Position numbers and translations under genes: made by a program. Of a DNA stretch of 64,000 nucleotides, positions 44,059 through 51,728 are shown in pieces. The notes below the pieces were generated by a model. It saw only the letters and a program-made list of their open reading frames with translations. It was not told the origin of the DNA and searched no databases. Origin of the DNA: Streptomyces rapamycinicus NRRL 5491 (GTDB taxonomy: Bacteria; Actinomycetota; Actinomycetes; Streptomycetales; Streptomycetaceae); assembly GCF_024298965.1 (NCBI RefSeq), contig NZ_CP085193.1, positions 3,348,001-3,412,000 on the forward strand, written 5' to 3'. Position 1 is the first letter of the stretch. Each line of letters begins with the position of its first letter.

Positions 44059-44715
44059 CTAATAGGCCGCCGCTTCCCCCGCGCCACGGGTCATGACCCG
44101 GTCCAGTTCGGTCCCGGTGAGCCCGTCGGGCAGCGGGGCGGTGTCGGGGCGGGCGCGCAGACCGTCCAGGACGAGCGCGGCGACACGGCGGGCGGCGCGC
44201 CCCCAGGCGTCGGACGGGAGTTGGGCATGGGCGAGCATCGCGCCGGTGACGACGAGGTCGGCGGCGGTGGCGTCGGGGCGGATCGAGCCGTCGCCGACAC
44301 CCCGCTTCAGGACGGCGGCCAGCGACCGGGAGATCCGCGAACCGAGGGGGTCGGCCTCGTCCGTCAAGAGCGGGCCTGGCGCGCCGAGCAGCGGCAGGGC
44401 GAGATGGTGCCGTTCGGCGAGCAGCCCGTGCAGGAAACCGGCCAGCGCGTCCAGCGGCGGTGCCGCGCTGTCCTCGGCCTCCTGGGCGAGGGCGGCCACG
44501 AGCTCGTAGGAGCGGTGCACGACGGCCGCGTACAGCTCCTCGCGGTCGGCGAAGTTCCGGTACAGCGTGGCGATGCCGACCCCGGCCTCGCGCGCCACCA
44601 CGTCCAGCGGCACGGCGGGCCCGTCACGGAGCAGGACCCGCTCGGCCGCGTCGAGGAGGGCGGCACGGTTGGCGACGGCGTCCGAGCGGCGGCGCACGGG
44701 CTGGGCGGGACTCAT
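44059..44715 (-). CDS. TetR-family regulator
   Basis: 218 aa. The N-terminal helix-turn-helix runs RAALLDAAERVLLRDG, then VPLDVVAREAGVGIATLYRNFADREELYAAVV (in parts). The C-terminal domain (about 75-200) matches the SBP-type TetR_C seen in many Streptomyces repressors. No divergent partner gene exists; target unknown. Confidence 0.88.
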   Translation of the reverse strand: MSPAQPVRRRSDAVANRAALLDAAERVLLRDGPAVPLDVVAREAGVGIATLYRNFADREELYAAVVHRSYELVAALAQEAEDSAAPPLDALAGFLHGLLAERHHLALPLLGAPGPLLTDEADPLGSRISRSLAAVLKRGVGDGSIRPDATAADLVVTGAMLAHAQLPSDAWGRAARRVAALVLDGLRARPDTAPLPDGLTGTELDRVMTRGAGEAAAY

Positions 44716-44833
44716 GAGGCCATCTTCCCGCTCCGGGCCCGGCGGAAGCGCGACGGACGCGAGAGTCGTACGGGGATGCCCAGATTTTCAGCCGCCCTGT
44801 CGCCTCCGTGTCCGCCGACGCGTCACCGCGGCA

Positions 44834-45694
44834 TCATCGCTTCATCCACTCATCCTCGTACTTCTTGTACGTACCGTCGTGGGTGGCCAGATGGACCCAC
44901 TGATCGACGTACTCCTTGAACTGGGAGTCGCCGCGCGGCAGTACGTACGCCTTCTCGGAGAAGGAGAACGGCTCGTCGGGGTGGACCGCGCACAGCTCGG
45001 GGTGGATGGCGGACTGATAGCGGGTCTCGCTGGCGTCCGTCATCATCACATCGGCACGGCCCGCGATGATCTCGTCGAAGATCGTGGTGTTGTCCGGATG
45101 GACGGTGAGGGTGGCCTGTTTGATATGGGCTCGGGCGAACTGCTCATTGGTGCCGCCCGGGTTGACCACGACCCGTACGCCGGGCTGGTCGATCTCCTCC
45201 AGCGTCCGGTACTTGTCCTTGTCCTCGCAGCGCACGATCGGCGTCTTGCCGTCGGTGAGGTACGGCTCGCTGAAGGACGCCTTACGGGCGCGGGCCAGGG
45301 TCACCGACACCCCGCCCATGCCCACGTCGCAGCGCCCGGCGGCGAGGTCGTCCACGAGGGTGGCCCAGGTGGTGGGCACGTACTTCGGTTTGGCGTCCAG
45401 GCTCTCGGCGAGGTCCCCGGCCATCTTGATGTCGATACCGGTGTAGGCCCCGGACTTGGGGTCGCGATGGCTGAAGGGCCGGTAGTCGCCCGTGGTGCAC
45501 ACCCGCAGCACCCCGCGCTCGGGGACCCGGTCCAGCAGGGTGCCGCGCTGCTGCCGGGCGCGGTCGGCGGCGTTCGCCCGCGCCGACTCGGCCTGTGCGG
45601 TGGGTTGCGAGGTGGAGCCGACGGCCAGCGCCGAACCGGCGGCGGTGGCGGCGAGCACGGCGGCGAGGGCGGACAGCGTGACGGTACGTCTCAC
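44834..45694 (-). CDS. Secreted PheC-like cyclohexadienyl dehydratase / solute-binding fold
   Basis: 286 aa. A signal peptide (VRRTVTLSALAAVLAATAAG region) is followed by a type-2 solute-binding fold. Identity to the secreted PheC dehydratase of Pseudomonas is high at landmarks: ERGVLRVCTTGDYRPFS, PTTWATLVDDLAAGRCDVGMGG, PYLTDGKTPIVRCEDK, QPGVRVVVNPGGTNEQFARAH, and MMTDASETRYQ with the glutamate reported as the PheC catalytic acid. PheC converts prephenate to phenylpyruvate and arogenate to phenylalanine. No ABC permease is adjacent, which also favours an enzyme. GTG start with AGGAGGT at ideal spacing. Confidence 0.8.
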   Translation of the reverse strand: MRRTVTLSALAAVLAATAAGSALAVGSTSQPTAQAESARANAADRARQQRGTLLDRVPERGVLRVCTTGDYRPFSHRDPKSGAYTGIDIKMAGDLAESLDAKPKYVPTTWATLVDDLAAGRCDVGMGGVSVTLARARKASFSEPYLTDGKTPIVRCEDKDKYRTLEEIDQPGVRVVVNPGGTNEQFARAHIKQATLTVHPDNTTIFDEIIAGRADVMMTDASETRYQSAIHPELCAVHPDEPFSFSEKAYVLPRGDSQFKEYVDQWVHLATHDGTYKKYEDEWMKR

Positions 45695-45724
45695 GGCACC
45701 TCCTGGGCGCGGGCGGGCGGCCGC

Positions 45725-45792
45725 TGGTGACGCCTGCGGCGGGCTGCGGAAAGCATCGATACGCGGCTCCGCCGCGTGGCCCGCCGGACACC
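45725..45792. repeat. Dispersed intergenic repeat
   Basis: GACGCCTGCGGCGGGCTG, an ATACGCGGCTCCGCCGCGTGG hairpin-like core (given in parts) and GCCGGACACCCC recur, wholly or partly, near 25726-25812, 31190-31225 and 43185-43240. It sits upstream of the PheC-like gene, between it and eda. Confidence 0.6.
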
Positions 45793-45894
45793 CCGTAGGA
45801 GCCGCGTGATCAACAGCGCTCAGGGTGGCAGAAGTCCCGGCCCACGGGAAGCCGTTGACCACCGGATGGGATACGCGGGAGTCGTGTACCGCCG

Positions 45895-46548
45895 TCAGTA
45901 AGGCTCGTGCGGCGAGTCCAGCGGGGGCGCCACATCCGCGAGGCGGGCCAGCAGTTCGGCGGCGCGCTTGCCCACGGTGTCCCGGTCGCCCTCGGACAGC
46001 GCCGAGCCCATTCCGCACGCGACGGCCCCGGCCGCGACCCAGTCCGGGGCCTCGGCCAGGGTCACCCCGCCGGTGGGGACCACGGCGGCCTGTGGCAGCG
46101 CGGCCCGTACGTCGCTGACCCATCTGGGCCCGTAGGCGGAGGCGGGGAAGAGCTTCAGGGCGTCCGCGCCCAGCTCCATCGCGCGGACCGCCTCGGTGGG
46201 CGTGGCCACGCCGGGGAAGACCGGCAGACCATAGCGGTGGCCGGTGCGGATGACCTCGGGGTCCAGACTCGGCGAGACGAGGAAGCGGGCGCCCGCGTCC
46301 ACCGCCATCCGGGCCGAGGCGCCATCGAGCACCGTGCCCGCGCCGATCACCGCGTCGTCGCCGACCTCCCGGATCAGGGTGGTGACCGCCTCCAGGGCGA
46401 AGGGCGTGGTCAGCGAGATCTCCAGGCTGGTGATACCGGCGGAGAGCAGGCTGTCCGCCGTGGCGTGGGCGTGGTCGTAGCTGTCGCTACGGACGATGGC
46501 GAGGACGCGCTGCGCGAGCGCGGCCCGGGTGATCTCCCAGCGGTACAC
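45895..46548 (-). CDS. eda: KDPG / 4-hydroxy-2-oxoglutarate aldolase
   Basis: 217 aa. Class-I aldolase TIM barrel: catalytic Glu in LEISLTTPFALE, GAGTVLDGASARMAVDAGA, FPGVATPTEA, and Schiff-base Lys in ADALKLFPASAYG. It splits 2-keto-3-deoxy-6-phosphogluconate to pyruvate and glyceraldehyde 3-phosphate. The KDG kinase gene lies upstream on the same strand, together making the lower Entner-Doudoroff-type route for 2-keto-3-deoxygluconate. GTG start preceded by AAAGG; about 150 nt of unusual, C/A-rich leader precede it. Confidence 0.9.
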   Translation of the reverse strand: MYRWEITRAALAQRVLAIVRSDSYDHAHATADSLLSAGITSLEISLTTPFALEAVTTLIREVGDDAVIGAGTVLDGASARMAVDAGARFLVSPSLDPEVIRTGHRYGLPVFPGVATPTEAVRAMELGADALKLFPASAYGPRWVSDVRAALPQAAVVPTGGVTLAEAPDWVAAGAVACGMGSALSEGDRDTVGKRAAELLARLADVAPPLDSPHEPY

Positions 46549-46724
46549 GGCGGTCGCCGCCTTTCCTTTCCCAAGTGCTGCTGGCGATGCCGCTCCGGAT
46601 TGCCTCCGGGATATGCGGCGGTTTCGGTGTGCGGTGGACGATACGCGGTGCTGTGTGCGCTTGGTGGATCGGTATCTGGGTTGTCCGTCTTACCGGTGCT
46701 GCTCTGTGTTGTTGTGACGTGCGC

Positions 46725-46748
46725 GGCCCCGCCCTCTCCGGGCGGGCC
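46725..46748. terminator. Hairpin after the KDG kinase gene
   Basis: GGCCCCGCCC and GGGCGGGCC pair with one bulged base around TCTCC, just past the kdgK stop (46767). It should end or attenuate kdgK transcription before eda. Confidence 0.6.
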
Positions 46749-46766
46749 GTGGGTGCCGCGGCCGGT

Positions 46767-47735
46767 TCAGCGGTATACCGCGTCCCCGCCCTTGGACAGC
46801 TCGGCGAGCGCCCGGTCCCGCGCGGCGGCGGTGGGCAGCCCGTCCGTATCGGTGGCGGCCTGGACGACCAGGGCGGCCACGCACGCCGCCTCGGCGAGCG
46901 CCTGGTCCTCGTGCAGCCCGCGCAGCCGCGCCGACAGATAGCCGGCCGCGAAGCCGTCACCGGCGCCGATCGGGTCGACGACCGGCACCGCGTGGGGCGA
47001 CTGGTCCCAGCCGCCGTCCGCGGTGAGGACGGTCGAGGAGTGGTCGGCGCGCTTGATCACGACCTCGGCGGCCCCGCCGCGCAGCAGCTCCCGCGCGGCC
47101 TCGTCGGCGGGTTGGGCGGTGAGCAGCTCCAACTCCTCCTCGCCCGCGAGGACGATGTCGGCGTCGCGCAGCAACGGGCCCGCCGTCTGCGCCCACTGCG
47201 CCGCGCCGCCCAGCTTGTGCCGTACGTTCGGATCGAAGGACACCTTGGCCCCGGCCGCACGGGCCAGCTCCACCAGGCGGCGGCTCGCGGCCGCCGCGGT
47301 CGGCGAGAGCATCGGCGTGATCCCGGACAGATGCAGCAGTTGGGTGCCTTCGAGTGCCTCGGGGCGTATCTGCTCGGGCGTCAGCCGGGAGGCGGCCGAG
47401 CCCATGCGGTAGTACTGCACATCGATGGCGCGGTACGCATGGCTGTCCCGCATCAGCAGCCCGGTGGGCGCGTGGTCGTCCACGATCGCGTGGGCGACGT
47501 CCACACAGTCGGCGCGCAGCTCGCGCAGCACCGCCTCCCCCGCGGGATCGGCGCCGACCCGGCCGAGCCAGCGCACACCGTGGCCGAGCCGGGCGAGACC
47601 CACGGCCACATTGGATTCGGCTCCCGCCACCGACCTGCGGAAATGCACGGCCCGGTCCAGCGGAACCCCGGGCTCGGCGAGCAGGAGAAGCATTGCCTCC
47701 CCGCACGTGACCACTTCCGGACCCTTCGCCACCAT
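46767..47735 (-). CDS. kdgK: PfkB-family sugar kinase, probable 2-keto-3-deoxygluconate kinase
   Basis: 322 aa. The ribokinase-like features are complete: VTCGEAMLLLLAEPG, the N-terminal GG-less AGAESNVAVGLARLG motif, QYYRMGSAASRL, and the anion-hole/catalytic VDPIGAGDGFAAGYL with the general-base Asp. Next to eda it most likely makes KDPG from 2-keto-3-deoxygluconate. The ATG at 47735 follows GGGAGGC. Fructokinase is the alternative annotation. Confidence 0.85.
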   Translation of the reverse strand: MVAKGPEVVTCGEAMLLLLAEPGVPLDRAVHFRRSVAGAESNVAVGLARLGHGVRWLGRVGADPAGEAVLRELRADCVDVAHAIVDDHAPTGLLMRDSHAYRAIDVQYYRMGSAASRLTPEQIRPEALEGTQLLHLSGITPMLSPTAAAASRRLVELARAAGAKVSFDPNVRHKLGGAAQWAQTAGPLLRDADIVLAGEEELELLTAQPADEAARELLRGGAAEVVIKRADHSSTVLTADGGWDQSPHAVPVVDPIGAGDGFAAGYLSARLRGLHEDQALAEAACVAALVVQAATDTDGLPTAAARDRALAELSKGGDAVYR

Positions 47736-47915
47736 GCCTCCCCGCGCGTCCGCTGCTAACCGAGACGGTATCGGGAAGCAACGACAATGGCCCGCGCGGG
47801 GTTCCCGGGACCTGCGGCCGATACGGGACGGCGTCGGGCGCGGAGGGCGGGCCCAGGGCAGAACGGGAGCGAGGGCGGGAGCGAGGGTGGGGGCGGGCGG
47901 ACGGTTGGACAGAGC

Positions 47916-47952
47916 ACCGCGGCCGCTGCCCGGTGGGGGCAGCGGCCGCGGT
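47916..47952. terminator. Strong hairpin terminator of the RNase gene
   Basis: A 16-bp perfect stem (ACCGCGGCCGCTGCCC with complement) and 5-nt loop lies 30 bp past the RNase stop, also upstream of kdgK. Confidence 0.85.
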
Positions 47953-47982
47953 TGCGGGGGGTGGCGGTCTTCGGGGGCCGCG

Positions 47983-48417
47983 TCAGCAGCCGCGGTCCAC
48001 CAGGTCGAACGAGGCGTAGTGGTCCGCGGTGTAGTAGTCCTCGTCCGTCTGCTTACCGGTGACGATGCGCCGGGCGCCACGGTCGTCGGAGCCCGGGGTG
48101 ATCACGGTGTACTCGTGGTAGTAGCCGGAGGACTGGGACGGAAGGACGCCTTCACGGTTCTGGAAGACGGTGCCGTCCTGCGGGAACGGGTAGGGGCCGC
48201 CCTTTTCGATCAGGTCCAGGGTGTCATGGGCCTGGGAGGGCAGATCCGAGTAGCAGATGTCGCCAACGGCGGCGATGACCTGCGACGACGCAACGGTCTG
48301 CGATGCCGCCGGGGTGACGGCGGTGGCCGCGGTGGCCGCGCCGCCGATGAGCAGCGTCGAGACGAGGGCACCGAGGGCACCGATGCGGGCGATCCGTGGG
48401 GGGATTGTCATAGACAT
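47983..48417 (-). CDS. Secreted guanyl-specific ribonuclease (RNase Sa-like)
   Basis: 144 aa: a signal peptide (to about residue 38, Ala-rich cleavage zone) and a mature domain of about 96 residues matching RNase Sa/N1/T1. Visible catalytic residues are Glu in YYHEYTVITPG, Arg in RGARRI and His in DHYASF; QDGTVFQNREGVLPSQS is the guanine-recognition region, and ICYSD...DRGC are the disulfide cysteines. It cleaves RNA 3' to guanosine outside the cell. A TTGACA (48443-48448, leftward) may be its -35. No barstar-like inhibitor gene is visible nearby. Start ATG 48417, or ATG 48411 two codons in. Confidence 0.93.
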   Translation of the reverse strand: MSMTIPPRIARIGALGALVSTLLIGGAATAATAVTPAASQTVASSQVIAAVGDICYSDLPSQAHDTLDLIEKGGPYPFPQDGTVFQNREGVLPSQSSGYYHEYTVITPGSDDRGARRIVTGKQTDEDYYTADHYASFDLVDRGC

Positions 48418-48501
48418 AGCATGACGCGCGTAGACGCTGTCGTGTCAATGCCAAGTGACGGCCGTTCTCCGGGAGTTCACAAGAACTGCGCGAAGCGTCA
48501 G

Positions 48502-48561
48502 AAGAGGTAACGGAAACGTAACCTCTTGCCTCTGAGGCAAACTTTTTGCCTCAGAGGTCAA
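48502..48561. promoter_or_regulatory. Promoter and triple operator of the XRE-cupin regulator
   Basis: AAGAGGTAACG...CGTAACCTCTT (48502-48527), then TTGCCTCTGAGGCAA (48526-48540) and TTGCCTCAGAGGTCAA (48546-48561) are three palindromes spaced by 20 bp or less. TTGCCT (48546-48551), 17 bp, TATACC (48569-48574) form the promoter, with the ATG about 7 nt beyond, so translation is probably leaderless. Confidence 0.75.
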
Positions 48562-48580
48562 GGCTGGCTATACCGGAGAT

Positions 48581-49258
48581 ATGAACCCGCTCCCCCACGG
48601 GCTCGCCGAGTGGCCCACGGGCGGACCGGCCGACGGTGACCCCGGCGGACCGTCCGCCGAGCTGCCCACCGTCGCTCCCCGCCTGCGTGACCTGCGGCGA
48701 CGCAGCGGTCTGACGCTCGAGGCCGCCGCCCATCGGGTCGGGCTCTCCCCCGCGCATCTGTCCCGGCTGGAGACGGGCCGCCGCCAGCCCTCGCTCCCGA
48801 TGCTGCTGACCCTGGCCCGTACCTACGGAACAACGGTATCCGACCTGCTGGGCGAGGTGCCCGCGGAGCGGGACCCGGTCGTACGGGCCGACCGCATGGA
48901 GGCGCAGGAGGCGGGCGGCTGGACCTACTGGCAGGCCGGCGGGTCCGGCCGGGCCATGCAGGCGCTGCGGCTGCACGTACCGGAGCGCTCCGCCGCCCAG
49001 GAGGACCTGGTGCGGGTCCACCCCGGCGAGGAGTGGCTCTACGTCCTGGGGGGCCGGCTGCGGCTGACGCTCGGCGAGACCGTGCACGCCCTCTCCGCGG
49101 GCGACGCGGCCCACTTCGACTCGCTCACCCCGCACCGCATCGCCGCCGCCTCGCCCGGGGGCGTGGATCTGCTCTTCGTCCACACGCTGCTGCAGAGCGG
49201 CGCGGCCGAGCTGTGCCTCGGCGACGCCGTTCGCCGAGGAAGGCCCGGTACGCCATGA
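48581..49258 (+). CDS. XRE-family regulator with cupin domain
   Basis: 225 aa. Residues 30-95 hold an HTH (LRDLRRRSGLTLEAAAHRVGLSPAHLSRLETGRRQPSLPMLLTLARTYG in parts) and residues 110-215 a cupin_2 barrel (VHPGEEWLYVLGGRLRLTLGE, LSAGDAAHFDSLTPHRIAA). Such fusions sense small polar ligands. It overlaps the next gene by ATGA. It is divergent from the RNase gene, and the palindromes between them may let it control both itself and the RNase. Confidence 0.88.
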   Translation: MNPLPHGLAEWPTGGPADGDPGGPSAELPTVAPRLRDLRRRSGLTLEAAAHRVGLSPAHLSRLETGRRQPSLPMLLTLARTYGTTVSDLLGEVPAERDPVVRADRMEAQEAGGWTYWQAGGSGRAMQALRLHVPERSAAQEDLVRVHPGEEWLYVLGGRLRLTLGETVHALSAGDAAHFDSLTPHRIAAASPGGVDLLFVHTLLQSGAAELCLGDAVRRGRPGTP

Positions 49259-49470
49259 AGGACGGGAACGACATGAGTGCGGCCAAGCCGATCGATGCGG
49301 CCGCTGCGACCGATGCCCCGATGACCCCCGCGACACCGGCCCGGTCCGGCCCGAACGAGGAGGACCGGGCGCCGATGACCTTCACCGTGCGGGTCTTCAT
49401 CTACCTCGTGGGCGTCCACTTCATCGCCGCTTTTCTCTTCTTCCTCTTCTACGTGGCGGGCGCGAAATAA
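49255..49470 (+). CDS. Small membrane protein (possibly DUF6126)
   Basis: 71 aa. A Pro/Ala-rich soluble N-terminus (about 40 residues) leads to one membrane helix (VFIYLVGVHFIAAFLFFLFYVAGAK). I recall similar proteins next to XRE-cupin regulators in Streptomyces under DUF6126, without certainty. The start overlaps the regulator stop (ATGA), so it is translationally coupled to it and probably works in the same response. Confidence 0.75.
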   Translation: MKDGNDMSAAKPIDAAAATDAPMTPATPARSGPNEEDRAPMTFTVRVFIYLVGVHFIAAFLFFLFYVAGAK

Positions 49471-49493
49471 GCCTGGGCCCGAGGGCCGGGCCG

Positions 49494-50324
49494 TCACCCC
49501 GCGTGGGTGGAGAACATCCCGCCCGTCGGCCCCTGCTTGTCGCCGCCCTGCGCCTTCTTCAGGGCGTTCGCCAGGCCCTCGATGGTGAGCGACTGGAGGA
49601 TCACCCGCCCGTTGCCCTCCAGCGTGGCCAGCGACAGCCCCTCACCGCCGAAGACCGCGTTCATCAGCCCCTGGCGGTTGAGCCCGCCGATGCGCTGCAC
49701 GCCGTACTGGATGCCCTCCTCGAAGGCCACGATGCAGCCCGTGTCGACCTCGATCCGGCCGCCGAAATCGGCCGGGTTGAGATCGATGAAGTTGCCCGCG
49801 CCGCAGATGATCACGGTGCCGTGCCCGGCGAACTTCTCCAGGATGAACCCCTCGCCGCCGCTGCGCCCGGTCTTCCCGCCCTGGAAGGCGATCCCGAACT
49901 CCACGGTGGACTCGGCCGCCACGAAGGCGTCCTTCTCCGCGAACCACGCCCGCGCCCCGTCCAGCTCCAGCGCCCGCATCTCGCCGGGCAGCACCCCCGC
50001 GAAGCCGACGGTGCCCTCGCCACCGGTGGCGGTGAAGTACTGGAACGCCAGCGACTCCCCCGCCAGCGCCCGCTGCCCCACCTGCATCGCGGTGCCCATG
50101 GCCTGGCGCAGCATCCCGCCCATGCCACCGCCCGCGCCGCTCCCACCGCTGCCCCCGGCGGCCTGACCGCCGCCCCCGGCGGGCCCGGACAGCCGAGTCT
50201 CCATCGTCACGTTCGACGTCTTGAACAGGAACTTTCCGGCCTCGCAGTAGACGGTCTGCCCCGGGTGGAGGGTGCAGACCGCCATCTGCATGGCGTTGCC
50301 GACGATCTCTTGCCGCAGGGTCAC
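49494..50324 (-). CDS. AIM24 family protein
   Basis: 276 aa, beta-rich. Conserved AIM24 segments are visible: TVYCEAGKFLFKTSNVTMETRL, ALAGESLAFQYFTATGGEGTVGFA, ALELDGARAWFAEKDAFVAAE, FILEKFAGHGTVIICG and DTGCIVAFEEGIQYGVQRIGG. An inserted Gly-rich tract (about residues 48-72) sits between the first two. Cellular function is not established in bacteria. GTG start at 50324. Confidence 0.9.
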   Translation of the reverse strand: MTLRQEIVGNAMQMAVCTLHPGQTVYCEAGKFLFKTSNVTMETRLSGPAGGGGQAAGGSGGSGAGGGMGGMLRQAMGTAMQVGQRALAGESLAFQYFTATGGEGTVGFAGVLPGEMRALELDGARAWFAEKDAFVAAESTVEFGIAFQGGKTGRSGGEGFILEKFAGHGTVIICGAGNFIDLNPADFGGRIEVDTGCIVAFEEGIQYGVQRIGGLNRQGLMNAVFGGEGLSLATLEGNGRVILQSLTIEGLANALKKAQGGDKQGPTGGMFSTHAG

Positions 50325-50488
50325 AGCCGATCTCCTCGAGGGTCGCGTCAGGTGGTGTCAAGTGGTGCCAGGTGCCGTCATAACCGGACATCCGGGTCAA
50401 CGTCCGACCCGGACCACCAGGTTCCGTGAGCTTGGCACAATGCCAGTCGTGGTCCGGCCCCGGGTCGACGCCGAAGGGAGCAGGGAAC

Positions 50489-51352
50489 ATGGCGATGAGC
50501 ACGAGCGCCGCGACGACCGCCCGCACGATGTGGGCCCTCTACGAGCCGATCCACGCGGTCGCGTACTTCGCCCCGGAAGCCCGGGCCGCGTACGCGGACG
50601 CCGGGCTCCGCGGCTTCTGGCGCGGCTACTTCGCGGGCCGTGCCGCGCCTCTCGGGCCGGTCGGACCGGAGCCCGTCGTGGCGTCCTTCTTCACCTTCGC
50701 CCCCGCGATGGTGGCCCGAGCCCTGCCCGACGTCTGGTCCCTGGCCGCCCCCGAGCGCGCCCTGGAACTCCGCCGCGCGGGCGCCGCGGCCGCCCTCACC
50801 CGGCTGCTCGCCGGGTACGAGCGCGAGGTGGAGCGCGCCACCGAGGCTCTGGTCCCCCGCGCCGCGGGTCTGGACGGCTCCGGCCGGGTGCTGGCCGCCG
50901 CGAACGGCGCCCTGGACTTTCCCGACAAACCGGTCGAGCGGCTGTGGCATGCGGCGACCCTGCTGCGCGAGCACCGCGGCGACGGCCATGTCGCGGCCCT
51001 CGTCGCCGCCGGTCTCGACGGCTGCGAAGCCCTCGTCCTCCGCTCCGCCGTGGACGTCCCCCGCGCCGAACTCCAGCCCCACCGCGGCTGGACCGACCAG
51101 GAGTGGGACGCCGCCGCCCAGCGCCTGACCGACCGCGGCCTACTTACGCCGGACGCCACCGCGACGGAGGCCGGACACGATCTCCTCCGCACGGCCGAGA
51201 CCGCCACGGACCAGGCGGCGGAACGCCCGTGGCGCCCCCTGACCCCCGAGCAGGCGACAACCCTGGTCCGCCTCCTCACCCCCCTCACCACCGCCTGCGC
51301 CACCGCCCTCCGCTTCCCCAACCCGATCGGGCTCCCGAAGCCGACGGGGTGA
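50489..51352 (+). CDS. SCO6745-family protein
   Basis: 287 aa, soluble, helical, with a winged-helix-like C-terminal half (WDAAAQRLTDRGLLTPDATATEAGHDLLRTAE in parts). The N-terminal part (ALYEPIHAVAYFAPEARAAYADAGLRGFWRGYFAGRAAPLG in parts) is the best-conserved section I recognise from the actinobacterial SCO6745 family, of unknown function. ATG 50489 follows GGAGCAGGGAAC at good spacing. A 7-bp CCGGGTC/GACCCGG inverted repeat lies upstream (50392-50412), in the region shared with AIM24. Confidence 0.85.
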   Translation: MAMSTSAATTARTMWALYEPIHAVAYFAPEARAAYADAGLRGFWRGYFAGRAAPLGPVGPEPVVASFFTFAPAMVARALPDVWSLAAPERALELRRAGAAAALTRLLAGYEREVERATEALVPRAAGLDGSGRVLAAANGALDFPDKPVERLWHAATLLREHRGDGHVAALVAAGLDGCEALVLRSAVDVPRAELQPHRGWTDQEWDAAAQRLTDRGLLTPDATATEAGHDLLRTAETATDQAAERPWRPLTPEQATTLVRLLTPLTTACATALRFPNPIGLPKPTG

Positions 51353-51475
51353 GCGGTCCTGCCAGGGCGGCACGACAGGGGCGTCCGGGTAGCCGGAAGC
51401 TCATAGTCGGCGGTCAGCTTCTCCCGTGACGCGGTGCCACCGTTCTTCGGGCCCACGTCCACGCCCGCCCAACGG

Positions 51476-51700
51476 TCAGGCCGCGCCGCCCTGCATCGGG
51501 GCCCAGAACTCCTCGAACGACATCGTGCCGTCGCCGTCCGCGTCGAGTACGTCGATGAATCGTTGCGCCTGCTCGTCGGTGAGGTGCTCGCCACGCAGCT
51601 CGGCGACGACCTGCTGGTATTCCTTGGCGGTTATCTGCCCGTCGGCATCGAGGTCGTACGCATCGAAGACCTTGCGCGCGGCCGCCTTCATGTCCACCAC
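51476..51700 (-). CDS. Small EF-hand calcium-binding protein
   Basis: 74 aa with two canonical EF-hand loops, DLDADGQITAKE and DADGDGTMSFEE, each with Asp at 1, 3, 5 and Glu at 12, separated by a linker helix. It should bind two Ca2+ ions, like Streptomyces calerythrin-type or CabC-type proteins. No signal peptide. GTG start with AGGAAGGGCG upstream. No regulated partner is adjacent. Confidence 0.9.
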   Translation of the reverse strand: MVDMKAAARKVFDAYDLDADGQITAKEYQQVVAELRGEHLTDEQAQRFIDVLDADGDGTMSFEEFWAPMQGGAA

Positions 51701-51728
51701 GTGAGTTCGCCCTTCCTCGCTGGATGTT

